Origin: Pontibacter indicus
GTDB taxonomy: Bacteria > Bacteroidota > Bacteroidia > Cytophagales > Hymenobacteraceae
Length of the DNA: 64,000 nucleotides
Assembly: GCF_900156345.1 (NCBI RefSeq)
Contig: NZ_FTPP01000001.1
Span: 930,001-994,000 of the forward strand
Reading direction: 5' to 3'
This document shows, piece after piece, positions 35,744 to 44,193 of this stretch; position 1 is the first letter of the stretch; each line of letters begins with the position of its first letter. Under the pieces are notes generated by a model, which made no database searches, was not told the DNA's origin, and saw nothing but the letters and a program-made list of their open reading frames with translations. A program made the translations under genes and the position numbers.

Positions 35744-38380
35744 ATGAACTCAGCTGAGATTAGACAAAAGTTTCTTGACTTCTTCGCCCAACGACAGCAC
35801 CAGATCGTGCCGTCGGCACCCCTTGTGGTAAAAGATGACCCTACCCTGATGTTTATCAACTCAGGTATGGCGCCCTTCAAAGACTACTTTCTGGGCAACA
35901 AACCCGCCCCGTCCAAACGCATCGCCGACACCCAGAAGTGTCTGCGCGTTTCGGGCAAGCACAATGACTTGGAGGAAGTGGGCTACGATACCTACCACCA
36001 CACCATGTTCGAGATGCTGGGCAACTGGTCATTCGGCGACTATTTCAAGAAAGAAGCCCTGACCTGGTCCTGGGAGCTACTCACGGAGGTATACCAGCTG
36101 CCGAAAGACAGGCTGTATGTGTCGGTGTTTCAGGGTGATGACTCTGAGAACCTGCCAATGGACCAGGAGGCTTATGACATCTGGAAGTCTATGATCGCAG
36201 AGGGTCGCATTCTGATGGGCAACAAGAAGGACAACTTCTGGGAGATGGGCGATACGGGTCCTTGTGGTCCCTGCTCGGAGATACACGTAGACTTGCGTAC
36301 CGAGGAAGAGCGCGCGCAGGTGGACGGCAAGACGTTGGTAAATGCTGACCATCCGCAGGTCGTAGAGATCTGGAACAACGTATTCATGGAGTTCAACCGT
36401 CTGGCGGACGGCTCGCTGGTAAAACTGCCTGCGCAGCACGTGGATACAGGTATGGGCTTCGAGCGTTTGTGCATGGCCATCCAGGGCAAGCGCTCCAACT
36501 ACGACACCGACGTATTCCAGCCGTTGATTCAGTTCATCGCCAAAGAAGCTGGTGTAATGTATGGTGAAAATGAAAAGGTAGATATCGCCATTCGCGTCAT
36601 GGCCGACCACATCCGAGCCATCGCCTTTGCCATTTCGGACGGTCAGCTGCCATCGAATAACAAGGCGGGTTACGTGATTCGCCGTATCCTGCGTCGTGCT
36701 GTAAGGTATAGCTTTACCTTCCTCGACTTCAAAAAGCCATTCCTCTACAAACTGGCTGCCATGCTGGCCGACCAGATGGAAAATGTGTTCCCAGAACTGA
36801 AAGCACAGCTGAGCTTTGTGCAGCGCGTGATTGAAGAAGAAGAAAATGCCTTCCTGCGTACACTGGAGAACGGTCTGAAGCGACTGGATGCCTTGGAGGC
36901 CAAATTCAAAGAGAACAACAATACCATCGACGGCAAAACTGCTTTCGAGTTGTATGATACATTCGGTTTCCCGCTAGACCTAACCGCCCTGATTGCCCGT
37001 GAAAAAGGCCTGAAGGTAGACGAGGCTGGCTTTGGTGTGGAGATGGAGCAGCAGAAGAACCGTTCCCGCAATGCTTCTGCACAAGAGCAAAGCGACTGGG
37101 TGATCATTCAGCCGGACGTAGAGACAGAGTTTTTGGGTTACGAACATGACGTGGCCGATTCGCACATTGTGCGTTATCGTCAGGTGAAGACCAAGAACAA
37201 GAGCGAATTCCACATCGTGCTGGACCGCACCCCGTTTTACGCCGAAAGCGGCGGACAGGTAGGTGATACGGGCTATCTGATTTCTGATTCAGAACAGATC
37301 GAAGTGCTGGATACCAAAAAAGAAAACGACCTGATCCTGCACATCACTTCTAAATTGCCGCAAAACATTGAGGCTACTTTCAGAAGCGAAGTAGATTTTG
37401 AGCGCCGCAACCTGATTCGTAAGAACCACTCTGCTACGCACTTACTGCACGCTGCTTTACGTAAAGTTTTAGGTGAGCACGTGCAGCAAAAAGGCTCTTT
37501 GGTGAACGAAAAAGTACTGCGTTTTGACTTCTCGCACTTCTCTAAAGTAACCGACGAGCAACTGCGCGAGGTGGAAACCATTGTAAACGAGCGCGTGCGC
37601 CAGGCGATTCCTTTGGAAGAACAGCGTAACGTGCCGATCGCGCAGGCGAAAGAGATGGGTGCCATGGCGTTGTTCGGCGAGAAGTACGGCGAATTTGTTC
37701 GTGTGATCGCCTTCGATCGTGACCACTCGGTAGAGCTTTGCGGCGGTACGCATGTGTACAACACCGGCGAGATCGGCTACTTCAAGATTCTTTCCGAAAG
37801 CTCCGTAGCCGCTGGGGTGCGTCGTATCGAGGCAACTACCGCTGGCTCGGCAGAAGAGTACATGCAGCAACAGCTGAACGAACTGAATGCCGTGCGCGAA
37901 GTGCTGGGCACGCACAGCAACATATCGGGTGCCGTGCAAAAGCTGCAGGAAGATAACAAAGCCCTGCAGAAGCAACTCGAGCAATTTGAGCTGAAGCAAC
38001 TCACCAGCCTGAAAGAAAGCCTGGTGCAGAAAGCGCAGTCCATCGATGGCGTGAACTTCGTGGCCGAGAAAGTAGACGTATCTACTTCGGATTATCTAAA
38101 GAAACTGGCTTTCGACATGCGTCAGGCGCTCGACAACCTAGTGCTGGTGTTGGCGGCTGAAATCGACGGCAAGCCACAGATCGCAGTGATGCTGTCGGAC
38201 AATCTGGTAGCGGACCGCAAACTGAACGCCAGCCAGATGGTACGCGAGCTCGCCAAAGAGATCAAAGGCGGTGGCGGCGGACAGCCATTCTATGCCACAG
38301 CGGGTGGTAAAGACTCAGCTGGTTTGCAGGCTGTTCCTGGCAAGGCAGCAGAGTTGGTTAAATTACTAATGAATAATTAA
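35744..38380 (+). CDS. alaS: Alanyl-tRNA synthetase
   Basis: 878 residues, normal length. Class II catalytic core at the N-terminus (INSGMAPFKDYFLG, HHTMFEMLGNWSFGDYF), editing domain with HSATHLLHAAL and CGGTHV (zinc-site residues), and C-terminal C-Ala domain with GGGGGQPFYATAGG. Charges tRNA-Ala and clears mischarged Ser or Gly. Followed by a long palindromic repeat region before gatB. Confidence 0.98.
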   Translation: MNSAEIRQKFLDFFAQRQHQIVPSAPLVVKDDPTLMFINSGMAPFKDYFLGNKPAPSKRIADTQKCLRVSGKHNDLEEVGYDTYHHTMFEMLGNWSFGDYFKKEALTWSWELLTEVYQLPKDRLYVSVFQGDDSENLPMDQEAYDIWKSMIAEGRILMGNKKDNFWEMGDTGPCGPCSEIHVDLRTEEERAQVDGKTLVNADHPQVVEIWNNVFMEFNRLADGSLVKLPAQHVDTGMGFERLCMAIQGKRSNYDTDVFQPLIQFIAKEAGVMYGENEKVDIAIRVMADHIRAIAFAISDGQLPSNNKAGYVIRRILRRAVRYSFTFLDFKKPFLYKLAAMLADQMENVFPELKAQLSFVQRVIEEEENAFLRTLENGLKRLDALEAKFKENNNTIDGKTAFELYDTFGFPLDLTALIAREKGLKVDEAGFGVEMEQQKNRSRNASAQEQSDWVIIQPDVETEFLGYEHDVADSHIVRYRQVKTKNKSEFHIVLDRTPFYAESGGQVGDTGYLISDSEQIEVLDTKKENDLILHITSKLPQNIEATFRSEVDFERRNLIRKNHSATHLLHAALRKVLGEHVQQKGSLVNEKVLRFDFSHFSKVTDEQLREVETIVNERVRQAIPLEEQRNVPIAQAKEMGAMALFGEKYGEFVRVIAFDRDHSVELCGGTHVYNTGEIGYFKILSESSVAAGVRRIEATTAGSAEEYMQQQLNELNAVREVLGTHSNISGAVQKLQEDNKALQKQLEQFELKQLTSLKESLVQKAQSIDGVNFVAEKVDVSTSDYLKKLAFDMRQALDNLVLVLAAEIDGKPQIAVMLSDNLVADRKLNASQMVRELAKEIKGGGGGQPFYATAGGKDSAGLQAVPGKAAELVKLLMNN

Positions 38381-38522
38381 GAATGAGTAATGATTAATGA
38401 ATAGAGGAAATGCTAATGAAGTAAGATTTAAGGACTCAATCAGTTCAGAGCAGCCATTAATAATTATTCATTAGTCATTCTTAATTATTCATTACTCATT
38501 ATTCATTAGTCATTATAAAATC
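38381..38522. repeat. Intergenic TAATGA palindromic repeat between alaS and gatB
   Basis: Left arm AATTAAGAATGAGTAATGATTAATGAAT-type units (38390-38402 region) and right arm TCATTAGTCATTCTTAATTATTCATTACTC-type units are complementary. The central GGACTCAATCAGTT and CCATTAAT match the centre of the repeat at 2194-2381, so the two loci probably share one dispersed element. Confidence 0.6.
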
Positions 38523-39977
38523 ATGGATAAAGAGATAAGAGACAAATACCAGGCGATTATTGGTCTGGAGGTACACGCCCAGTTGCTCACGGAGAGCAAG
38601 GCCTATTCGTCTGACTCCACGGAGTATGGCGTGTTGCCGAATACGAACCTGAGTGTGATCACATTGGGGCATCCGGGTACTTTGCCACGCATCAATAAGT
38701 CGGTGGTGGAGATGGCTGTGAAAATGGGTTTGGCGACAAACTGCGACATCACACGCTACAACATCTATGCCCGCAAAAACTACTTCTATCCGGATCTTCC
38801 GAAAGGCTACCAGATCACGCAGGACAAAACGCCTGTTTGTACGGCTGGTCACCTGTTGGTAAAAGACGCCGAAGGCAATGACAAGCGCATTGGCATCACA
38901 CGCATTCACATGGAAGAAGATGCGGGTAAATCGATGCACCTGGCTGGCGAAACGGAAACGCTCATCGACTTGAACCGTGCCGGTGTTCCCTTGATCGAGA
39001 TCGTGTCGGAGCCGGATATCCGTGACTCGGAGGAGGCTTACAACTACCTGACAGAGATCCGTCGTTTGGTGCGCTACCTCGAGATTTGCGACGGCAACAT
39101 GGAGGAAGGCTCGCTGCGTTGCGACGCCAACATTTCGGTGATGCTGAAAGACTCGCCGCTTTGGGGCACCAAAGTAGAGGTGAAGAACATGAACTCCTTC
39201 CGCAACGTGCAGCGTGCCATCGAGCACGAGATCGAGCGCCAGATCATGGTGCTGGAGAATGGTGGCAAAGTAGAGTCCGAAACACGCAACTTCGACGCCA
39301 ACACGGGCACTACTACGGCCATGCGCTCGAAAGAGACGCTGAACGACTACCGCTACTTCCCGGAGCCGGATCTGCCGCCGTTGGTGATCGAGCAGGAGTG
39401 GCTGGAGCGAATCAAAGCGACCATGCCGAGCCTGCCACAGGAATTATACAAGCGCTTTACAGTGGAGTTTGGCTTATCCGACTACGATGCCGGCGTGTTG
39501 ACCGACACCAAAGAGATCGCGTTATATTACGACGAGCTTTGCAAGTATACCAAAAACTACAAAGGAGCCGCCAACTGGGTAACCGGTCCGGTAAAATCAT
39601 ACTTAAACGAGCTTCAGTTGCACATCAAAGACTTCCCGCTGCAGCCGCATGCCATTGCCGAGATCATCACGCTGGTGGACGAGAACAAAGTGAGCCACTC
39701 GGTAGCTGCCAAAAAGATTTTCCCATACATGCTGGAGAATCCGGGTATACCTGCGCACCAGGTTGCCGAAGAGCAGAACCTGTTGCAGGACTCAGATTCG
39801 GACGCACTTAAGGCGATCGTAGCCGAGGTGCTGGCCGCCAATCCGCAGAAAGTGGAGGAGTACAAGGCTGGCAAGCAGTCGCTCATTGGAATGTTCATGG
39901 GCGAGATCATGAAAAAGACCAAAGGCAAAGCTGACCCGAAGGTGGCAAACAAATTGCTGCAGGAAGGCCTTAAATAG
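38523..39977 (+). CDS. gatB: Aspartyl/glutamyl-tRNA amidotransferase subunit B
   Basis: 484 residues. YQAIIGLEVHAQL, the metal and active-site region NYFYPDLPKGYQIT, IHMEEDAGKS, NRAGVPLIEIVSEPD, RCDANISVM and EVKNMNSFRNV are the GatB signatures; the C-terminal YqeY/GatB tail domain binds tRNA (VAKKIFPYMLEN region). It amidates Glu-tRNA-Gln with GatA and GatC. GatA and GatC are not in this window, typical for Bacteroidota with scattered gat genes. Confidence 0.97.
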   Translation: MDKEIRDKYQAIIGLEVHAQLLTESKAYSSDSTEYGVLPNTNLSVITLGHPGTLPRINKSVVEMAVKMGLATNCDITRYNIYARKNYFYPDLPKGYQITQDKTPVCTAGHLLVKDAEGNDKRIGITRIHMEEDAGKSMHLAGETETLIDLNRAGVPLIEIVSEPDIRDSEEAYNYLTEIRRLVRYLEICDGNMEEGSLRCDANISVMLKDSPLWGTKVEVKNMNSFRNVQRAIEHEIERQIMVLENGGKVESETRNFDANTGTTTAMRSKETLNDYRYFPEPDLPPLVIEQEWLERIKATMPSLPQELYKRFTVEFGLSDYDAGVLTDTKEIALYYDELCKYTKNYKGAANWVTGPVKSYLNELQLHIKDFPLQPHAIAEIITLVDENKVSHSVAAKKIFPYMLENPGIPAHQVAEEQNLLQDSDSDALKAIVAEVLAANPQKVEEYKAGKQSLIGMFMGEIMKKTKGKADPKVANKLLQEGLK

Positions 39978-40085
39978 ACGTATCACGACACACGTATCAC
40001 GATGCATAGAAAGAGAGCCTGACAATATAAGTCGTGCTACTTGCTACGTGATACTTGCTACGAAATATAAATAAACGCAAGAGAT
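39978..40085. repeat. Intergenic CGTATCACG-family repeat
   Basis: Two CGTATCACGA units in tandem (39979, 39996) are followed after 30 bases by GTCGTGCTACTTGCTACGTGATACTTGCTACG, here given in outline, whose parts are inverse to the first. Same family as at 4893-4980 and 49128-49321. Confidence 0.55.
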
Positions 40086-41195
40086 ATGAACCTAAGGAAG
40101 TATGTAGTACTGGCTTCAGCGGCTGCGCTTATGGCAGGTTGCCAGGGTAATAAAACCGCCACTAATGGCAGTGCTTATACCATTGAGGGAAAGCTGCAAA
40201 ACGCCACGCCAGGGCAAATCTTTTTGTTTGAGCTAGGTGAGCAGCAGTTCATCGCCCGCGACACGGCCGACATCAGCCAGGATGGTACCTTTACTTTTCA
40301 GGGCGAGGTGACAGAGCCAACCCTGTACCGCCTAGGACTCGATCAGCAAAACGCGATGATGATGGTGCTGGAAAACAAAGCCATCAAAGTAGAAGCGGAT
40401 GCGCGAGACCTCAACGCGACGGCTAAATTTGAGAACTCGGAGGACTCAGAGCTTTTCCAGCAGATGAATAAAATGGTGACGGAAAATCGCCAGAAGGAAA
40501 TGGAGCTTAGTGAGCAATTCAACCGGGCCATGTCGGAAGGCAAGGCAGAAGAAGCCGAAGGTTACCGCCAGCAGTACCTGGCTTTGCAGAAAGGTGTCAA
40601 AGATTTCATTGCCAAGCACCCTTCCTCCATCGTGTCGGCTTTCGGAACGCTTAGCCTCGTAAACCCGCAGTTGGACTTTGCCTTTGCTGACAGCATGCTG
40701 GCGCTCTATACCCAACACATACCAGAGTCAAAGTATACGAAGACCCTGGAAGAGCGCCTTTCGTCATTGCGCACAACCGCCATTGGTTCTGTTGCCCCGG
40801 ACTTCAAGCTTCCTACACCTGAAGGCGGCGAAATAGCGTTGTCCTCCCTCAGAGGCAAATATGTGCTGATTGATTTCTGGGCCAGCTGGTGCGCCCCATG
40901 TCGCAAGGAAAACCCGAACGTGGTCAAAATGTACAACAAGTACAAAGACCAGGGCTTTGAGATTTTCGGTGTGTCGCTCGACCAGTCGCGTGAAAAGTGG
41001 CTGAAGGCGATTGCAGACGACAAGCTGACCTGGCCACAAGTATCAGATCTGAAAGGCTGGGAGAGCTCCGCCGCACAGTTATACCAGGTAGACGCCATCC
41101 CCCAAACCATCCTGCTCGACAAGGAAGGCAAGATCATTGCCAAAGGTTTGAGAGGAGAAGAACTGGAAGCTAAAATCGCCTCGCTGGTTCAGTAA
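40086..41195 (+). CDS. TlpA-like thiol-disulfide oxidoreductase lipoprotein with DUF4369
   Basis: 369 residues. Lipobox AALMAGCQG; residues about 30-140 form a DUF4369 domain (YTIEGKLQNATPGQIFLFEL), followed by a helical linker rich in Glu and Gln. The C-terminal 140 residues are a thioredoxin fold with FWASWCAPCRKENPN (active-site CAPC) and a cis-Pro near DAIPQTILLDKEGKI. It acts in the periplasm, likely in cytochrome or lipoprotein thiol redox. Common architecture in Bacteroidota. A long-stemmed terminator follows. Confidence 0.93.
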   Translation: MNLRKYVVLASAAALMAGCQGNKTATNGSAYTIEGKLQNATPGQIFLFELGEQQFIARDTADISQDGTFTFQGEVTEPTLYRLGLDQQNAMMMVLENKAIKVEADARDLNATAKFENSEDSELFQQMNKMVTENRQKEMELSEQFNRAMSEGKAEEAEGYRQQYLALQKGVKDFIAKHPSSIVSAFGTLSLVNPQLDFAFADSMLALYTQHIPESKYTKTLEERLSSLRTTAIGSVAPDFKLPTPEGGEIALSSLRGKYVLIDFWASWCAPCRKENPNVVKMYNKYKDQGFEIFGVSLDQSREKWLKAIADDKLTWPQVSDLKGWESSAAQLYQVDAIPQTILLDKEGKIIAKGLRGEELEAKIASLVQ

Positions 41196-41212
41196 GGTAT
41201 AGGCATAGCCCA

Positions 41213-41256
41213 AAACAAGAAGAGCCTTTTCTGTTCGGAAAGGGCTCTTCTTGTTT
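41213..41256 (+). terminator. Terminator after the TlpA-like gene
   Basis: AAACAAGAAGAGCCTTTT and AAAGGGCTCTTCTTGTTT pair over 18 bp with one wobble and an 8-nt loop. Confidence 0.9.
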
Positions 41257-41276
41257 ATAAAGGTATAGCCTTCAAA

Positions 41277-41314
41277 AGTTAAACCAAGTCAAGTCTTGAC
41301 TGCCTGGGTTAATT
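41277..41314. other. Nested palindrome between convergent genes
   Basis: AGTCAAG-T-CTTGACT (41287-41301) lies inside outer arms TTAAACC and GGGTTAA. No T-run on either side. It may be a protein site or a second terminator of the leftward unit. Confidence 0.4.
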
Positions 41315-41370
41315 ATCAGGGTTGCATGCTAAGCGTGGTCGTCTACTGTTGAGTGAACTAAATGCCAAGC

Positions 41371-42015
41371 TTACTTTTTAAACACACGTTGCAAGGCGCT
41401 CCAAAGCAGTTTTTTCTGTTCCTGGTCACCGTCCAGCACCGCCAGCGATTGAGAGAAAACCACAGGCACGCTGCCGACCAGCACCGGATTATACAGTGTG
41501 AACTTGTCGTGCGGCAGGTCCGTATCCAGACGACTGGCGAAGCTGAGGATATAATTAGTTTGCAGCGTGTCGCATAGCGCTTCGAACTTCGTCGTGGCGC
41601 CCGATACATTATTCACAAAAGCGACATCCGCAGGACCAAAACCAATGGCAGCCAGAATCCTGGTCAGGAATTCAGATTTAGGCAGGGCTTTAAACTCTGG
41701 CTCTGGCAGCGTCACCAAAACGAGCAGCCCCTTTCGGTTTTCACCGATCACCTCGAAAGATTTTGGCTGTTCCGTCTTTTCAACCTTAGGTAGTTTAGGT
41801 ATAGCAGCTGAAGAGGTAGAAGGAGCCGGACCGACAGGTATAGCCTCCGGTGCTGCGTTTTCGACAGCAACAACCGAAACTTCTACTTCTGACTCAGCAA
41901 AAACCATTGGCGCACTGACCTCAGCTACCTGCTCTCCATCGATCAGGTATAGCGTTTCCGGCATAAAATGGCGGAAAAAATCATCGCTCAGTTGCTCTGG
42001 TGTCAGTGCTGTCAT
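41371..42015 (-). CDS. Uncharacterised protein with possible HolD (Pol III psi)-like fold
   Basis: 214 residues, no signal peptide. Residues about 1-30 (FFRHFMPETLYLIDGEQ), a Pro/Ala/Val-rich linker (30-90), then a compact domain of 125 residues: LLVLVTLPEPEFKALPKSEF, ILAAIGFGPADVAFVN and, at the end, FSQSLAVLDGDQEQKKLLWS. The order of these pieces recalls bacterial HolD: a short N-terminal peptide, a beta strand followed by a helix with SDVLRAL-like text, and a C-terminal helix after S-x-x-L-x-x-L with LW. This is a by-eye resemblance, not proof. Its gene ends 15 bp after the thioesterase. Confidence 0.75.
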   Translation of the reverse strand: MTALTPEQLSDDFFRHFMPETLYLIDGEQVAEVSAPMVFAESEVEVSVVAVENAAPEAIPVGPAPSTSSAAIPKLPKVEKTEQPKSFEVIGENRKGLLVLVTLPEPEFKALPKSEFLTRILAAIGFGPADVAFVNNVSGATTKFEALCDTLQTNYILSFASRLDTDLPHDKFTLYNPVLVGSVPVVFSQSLAVLDGDQEQKKLLWSALQRVFKK

Positions 42016-42030
42016 GTGTTCAGGTATAAA

Positions 42031-42561
42031 TTACTCCTTGCCTTCCTTCAGATCGAAAATAGAGCGCAGTTCGTTTGCTTCGCTCGGCTTCATACGGCCA
42101 GCCAGCACAAGGCGCAGCTGACGCCGGCGCAGTGCACCGTCATAAAGCTTGATTTCCTCTTCTGTTTCAGGTATAGCCTCCGGCACATCAATCGCCTTAC
42201 CGGACTGGTCAACGGCAACAAACGTGAAGAAGGCTTGGTTTGACTTTACTTTTCTTCCGGAAGGAATATCCTCGGCATACACCACAATGTGTACTTCCAT
42301 AGAAGAAGAGAAAGCGCGGGTAACTTTGGCTTCGAGGGTCACCACGTTGCCCAGTTTTATACTTTCAGCGAAAGAGACGTTGTCCACCGAGGCCGTCACC
42401 ACAATGCGGTTAGAGTGCCTTTGCGCGGCGATGGCCGACACAATGTCCATCCAGTGCATCATCTTGCCGCCCATCAGGTTGTGCAGGGTGTTGGTATCAT
42501 TGGGCAATACCAACTCGGTCATGATCACGTAAGATTCGCTTACTTTTTTCTGTTTACGCAT
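42031..42561 (-). CDS. Acyl-CoA thioesterase (hotdog fold)
   Basis: 176 residues. LVLPNDTNTLHNLMGGKMMHW carries the YciA/BFIT hotdog signature (N-x-x-G-x-x-M-x-x-D with MDIVSAIAA), and SVDNVSFAESIKLGNVV the second conserved strand; the catalytic Asp is in HWMDIVS. It hydrolyses acyl-CoA of uncertain chain length. In one leftward unit with the psi-like gene (15 bp) and behind pcm (86 bp). One AGGTATA motif lies within the Glu-rich loop. Confidence 0.92.
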   Translation of the reverse strand: MRKQKKVSESYVIMTELVLPNDTNTLHNLMGGKMMHWMDIVSAIAAQRHSNRIVVTASVDNVSFAESIKLGNVVTLEAKVTRAFSSSMEVHIVVYAEDIPSGRKVKSNQAFFTFVAVDQSGKAIDVPEAIPETEEEIKLYDGALRRRQLRLVLAGRMKPSEANELRSIFDLKEGKE

Positions 42562-42647
42562 ATCAGTTCTATAAATTCTGCCGCAAAGATAGGGGACGGG
42601 AGGCCAAACTAAAAGCCAGGTATAAATTAAGGCGCTTCTGCTTATTT

Positions 42648-43310
42648 TTATAAAGCGGGATTATCCCAGCCGGATTTTCCGAGCAAAGGCACGAATTTGA
42701 AGTCGGAAAATGCTTCCTGCGAGAATTCATTTTCGCCCGTGCGGGTGATGCGCAGCATTTTCTGGCTCGATTCGCCCCCAACCGGGATCACGAGAATACC
42801 TCCAATGGTCAGCTGACTCACGAGTGTCTTCGGAACACCCGGTGCGCCGGCCGTCACGATGATTTTGTCGTACGGAGCGTGTGCAGGCAGCCCCAGCGAA
42901 CCATCGCCGTGAAAGGTATGCGGAAACAGTCCATAGGTTCTGAAAAATTTCACAGCCTTATTGTAGAGCGGTTTGTTATACTCAATGGTGTATACCTTCG
43001 GCGTAATCTGCAGAAGCACGCAGCACTGGTAGCCCGAACCGGTGCCAATTTCCAGCACCTTATCGGTTGGCTGCAGCCTGAGCAGCTCGGTCTGAAAGGC
43101 CACGGTATAGGGCTGTGAAATGGTCTGGCCCTCGCCGATCGGGAAAGCCTTGTCCTGGTAAGCCTGCTCCAGAAAGGCTTTATCGAAGAAGAAATGCCGG
43201 GGTACTGTTTCGATTGCCGCCAACACCCGTTCATCGCGTATACCTTTGTCTCTCAACTGCTTTACCAAGGCGCGGCGCATGCCTTTGTGCTTGTACAAAT
43301 CTGTCTGCAT
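42648..43310 (-). CDS. pcm: Protein-L-isoaspartate O-methyltransferase
   Basis: 220 residues, normal length. IGEGQTISQPYTVAFQTELL is the substrate/AdoMet-adjacent motif of PCMT, and VLEIGTGSGYQCCVLLQI the AdoMet-binding motif I; DKIIVTAGAPGVPKTLVSQL is motif III. It repairs isoaspartyl residues. First gene of the leftward pcm-thioesterase-psi-like group; upstream lies a motif hairpin shared with ribE. Confidence 0.95.
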   Translation of the reverse strand: MQTDLYKHKGMRRALVKQLRDKGIRDERVLAAIETVPRHFFFDKAFLEQAYQDKAFPIGEGQTISQPYTVAFQTELLRLQPTDKVLEIGTGSGYQCCVLLQITPKVYTIEYNKPLYNKAVKFFRTYGLFPHTFHGDGSLGLPAHAPYDKIIVTAGAPGVPKTLVSQLTIGGILVIPVGGESSQKMLRITRTGENEFSQEAFSDFKFVPLLGKSGWDNPAL

Positions 43311-43354
43311 TTCCCTCTGAATCTAGTAATGTAAAAAGCAGGCTGTTCGCATTG

Positions 43355-43377
43355 AGGTATAGATTGACGCTATACCT
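43355..43377. repeat. AGGTATAG inverted pair between pcm and ribE
   Basis: AGGTATAG-ATTGACG-CTATACCT, perfect 8-bp arms, in the divergent intergenic region 45 bp before the pcm start. Confidence 0.7.
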
Positions 43378-43510
43378 GGCCAGCCATCAGCCCGAAACTC
43401 CTGTATGCGAAAATAAGCATACCTACCCAGAGTTACCTAACCGGTTCGCAATTTAATCTCACCCCGCGCGAATTAAACGGGCCGATTGTGCATTTGAGTC
43501 AAATCATGGT

Positions 43511-43518
43511 TAATTTTG
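43511..43518 (+). promoter_or_regulatory. Candidate -7 element of ribE (TAATTTTG)
   Basis: An exact TAnnTTTG match 27 bp before ATG 43545, with ATTGTG about 20 bp upstream as a weak -33. This would put the start of transcription near 43525. Confidence 0.42.
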
Positions 43519-43544
43519 AATTCAGACAAAGAGTTAGCAAAGCC

Positions 43545-44132
43545 ATGTTTACAGGTATTATAGAAGCGATGGGCCAGGTAGAAGCCATCCGCGAAGAAGG
43601 CACCAACAAGCATTTCACGCTGTCGGCCCCATTCACCAACGAGCTGCAGATCGACCAGAGTGTGGCCCACAACGGCATCTGCCTGACGGTGGTTGAAATA
43701 GCAGGCGATCACTATACCGTTACGGCAATTGATGAAACCCTGCAGAAAACGAATCTAAACAGTCTGAAAGTAGGCGACAAAGTGAACCTGGAGCGCTGCA
43801 TGAGCGCCAACGGTCGTTTCGATGGGCACATTGTACAGGGCCATGTGGACCAGGTAGCGGTATGTGAGTCGGTGGAGGACCAGAACGGCAGCTGGATCTT
43901 CACGTTCCGTTACGACCCTTCGCTGGGCAATGTCACCGTGGAGAAAGGCTCTGTAACGGTTAATGGCATCAGCCTGACAGTAGTCAATTCGAAAGATGAC
44001 CGTTTTTCAGTAGCGATTATACCTTATACCTACGAGCATACAAACCTGCACCAGGTGAAACCGGGAAGTACTGTAAACCTGGAGTTTGATATTATCGGGA
44101 AGTATGTAGCGAAGTTGCTAGGTAAAAGTTGA
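43545..44132 (+). CDS. ribE: Riboflavin synthase alpha chain
   Basis: About 195 residues from ATG 43545, beginning MFTGIIEAMGQV, the standard start of the family. Two lumazine-binding repeats are visible: repeat 1 with HNGICLTV and NLERCM, repeat 2 with KGSVTVNGISLTVV and VNLEFDIIGKYVAKL; GHIVQGHVDQVA is the joining motif. It dismutates two 6,7-dimethyl-8-ribityllumazines to riboflavin. The 19-codon extension to 43488 is rejected because it would include the probable promoter. No FMN riboswitch fits in the short leader. Confidence 0.96.
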   Translation: MFTGIIEAMGQVEAIREEGTNKHFTLSAPFTNELQIDQSVAHNGICLTVVEIAGDHYTVTAIDETLQKTNLNSLKVGDKVNLERCMSANGRFDGHIVQGHVDQVAVCESVEDQNGSWIFTFRYDPSLGNVTVEKGSVTVNGISLTVVNSKDDRFSVAIIPYTYEHTNLHQVKPGSTVNLEFDIIGKYVAKLLGKS

Positions 44133-44193
44133 GTGATTTAGTGATCGAGCGAATGAGTGAATTGAAATGACTTAACCAAGCGCAATTAAAAAA

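Noticed and set aside
43311..43544. FMN riboswitch upstream of riboflavin synthase
   Set aside because: No conserved RFN-element blocks are visible, and the predicted leader is only about 20 nt.
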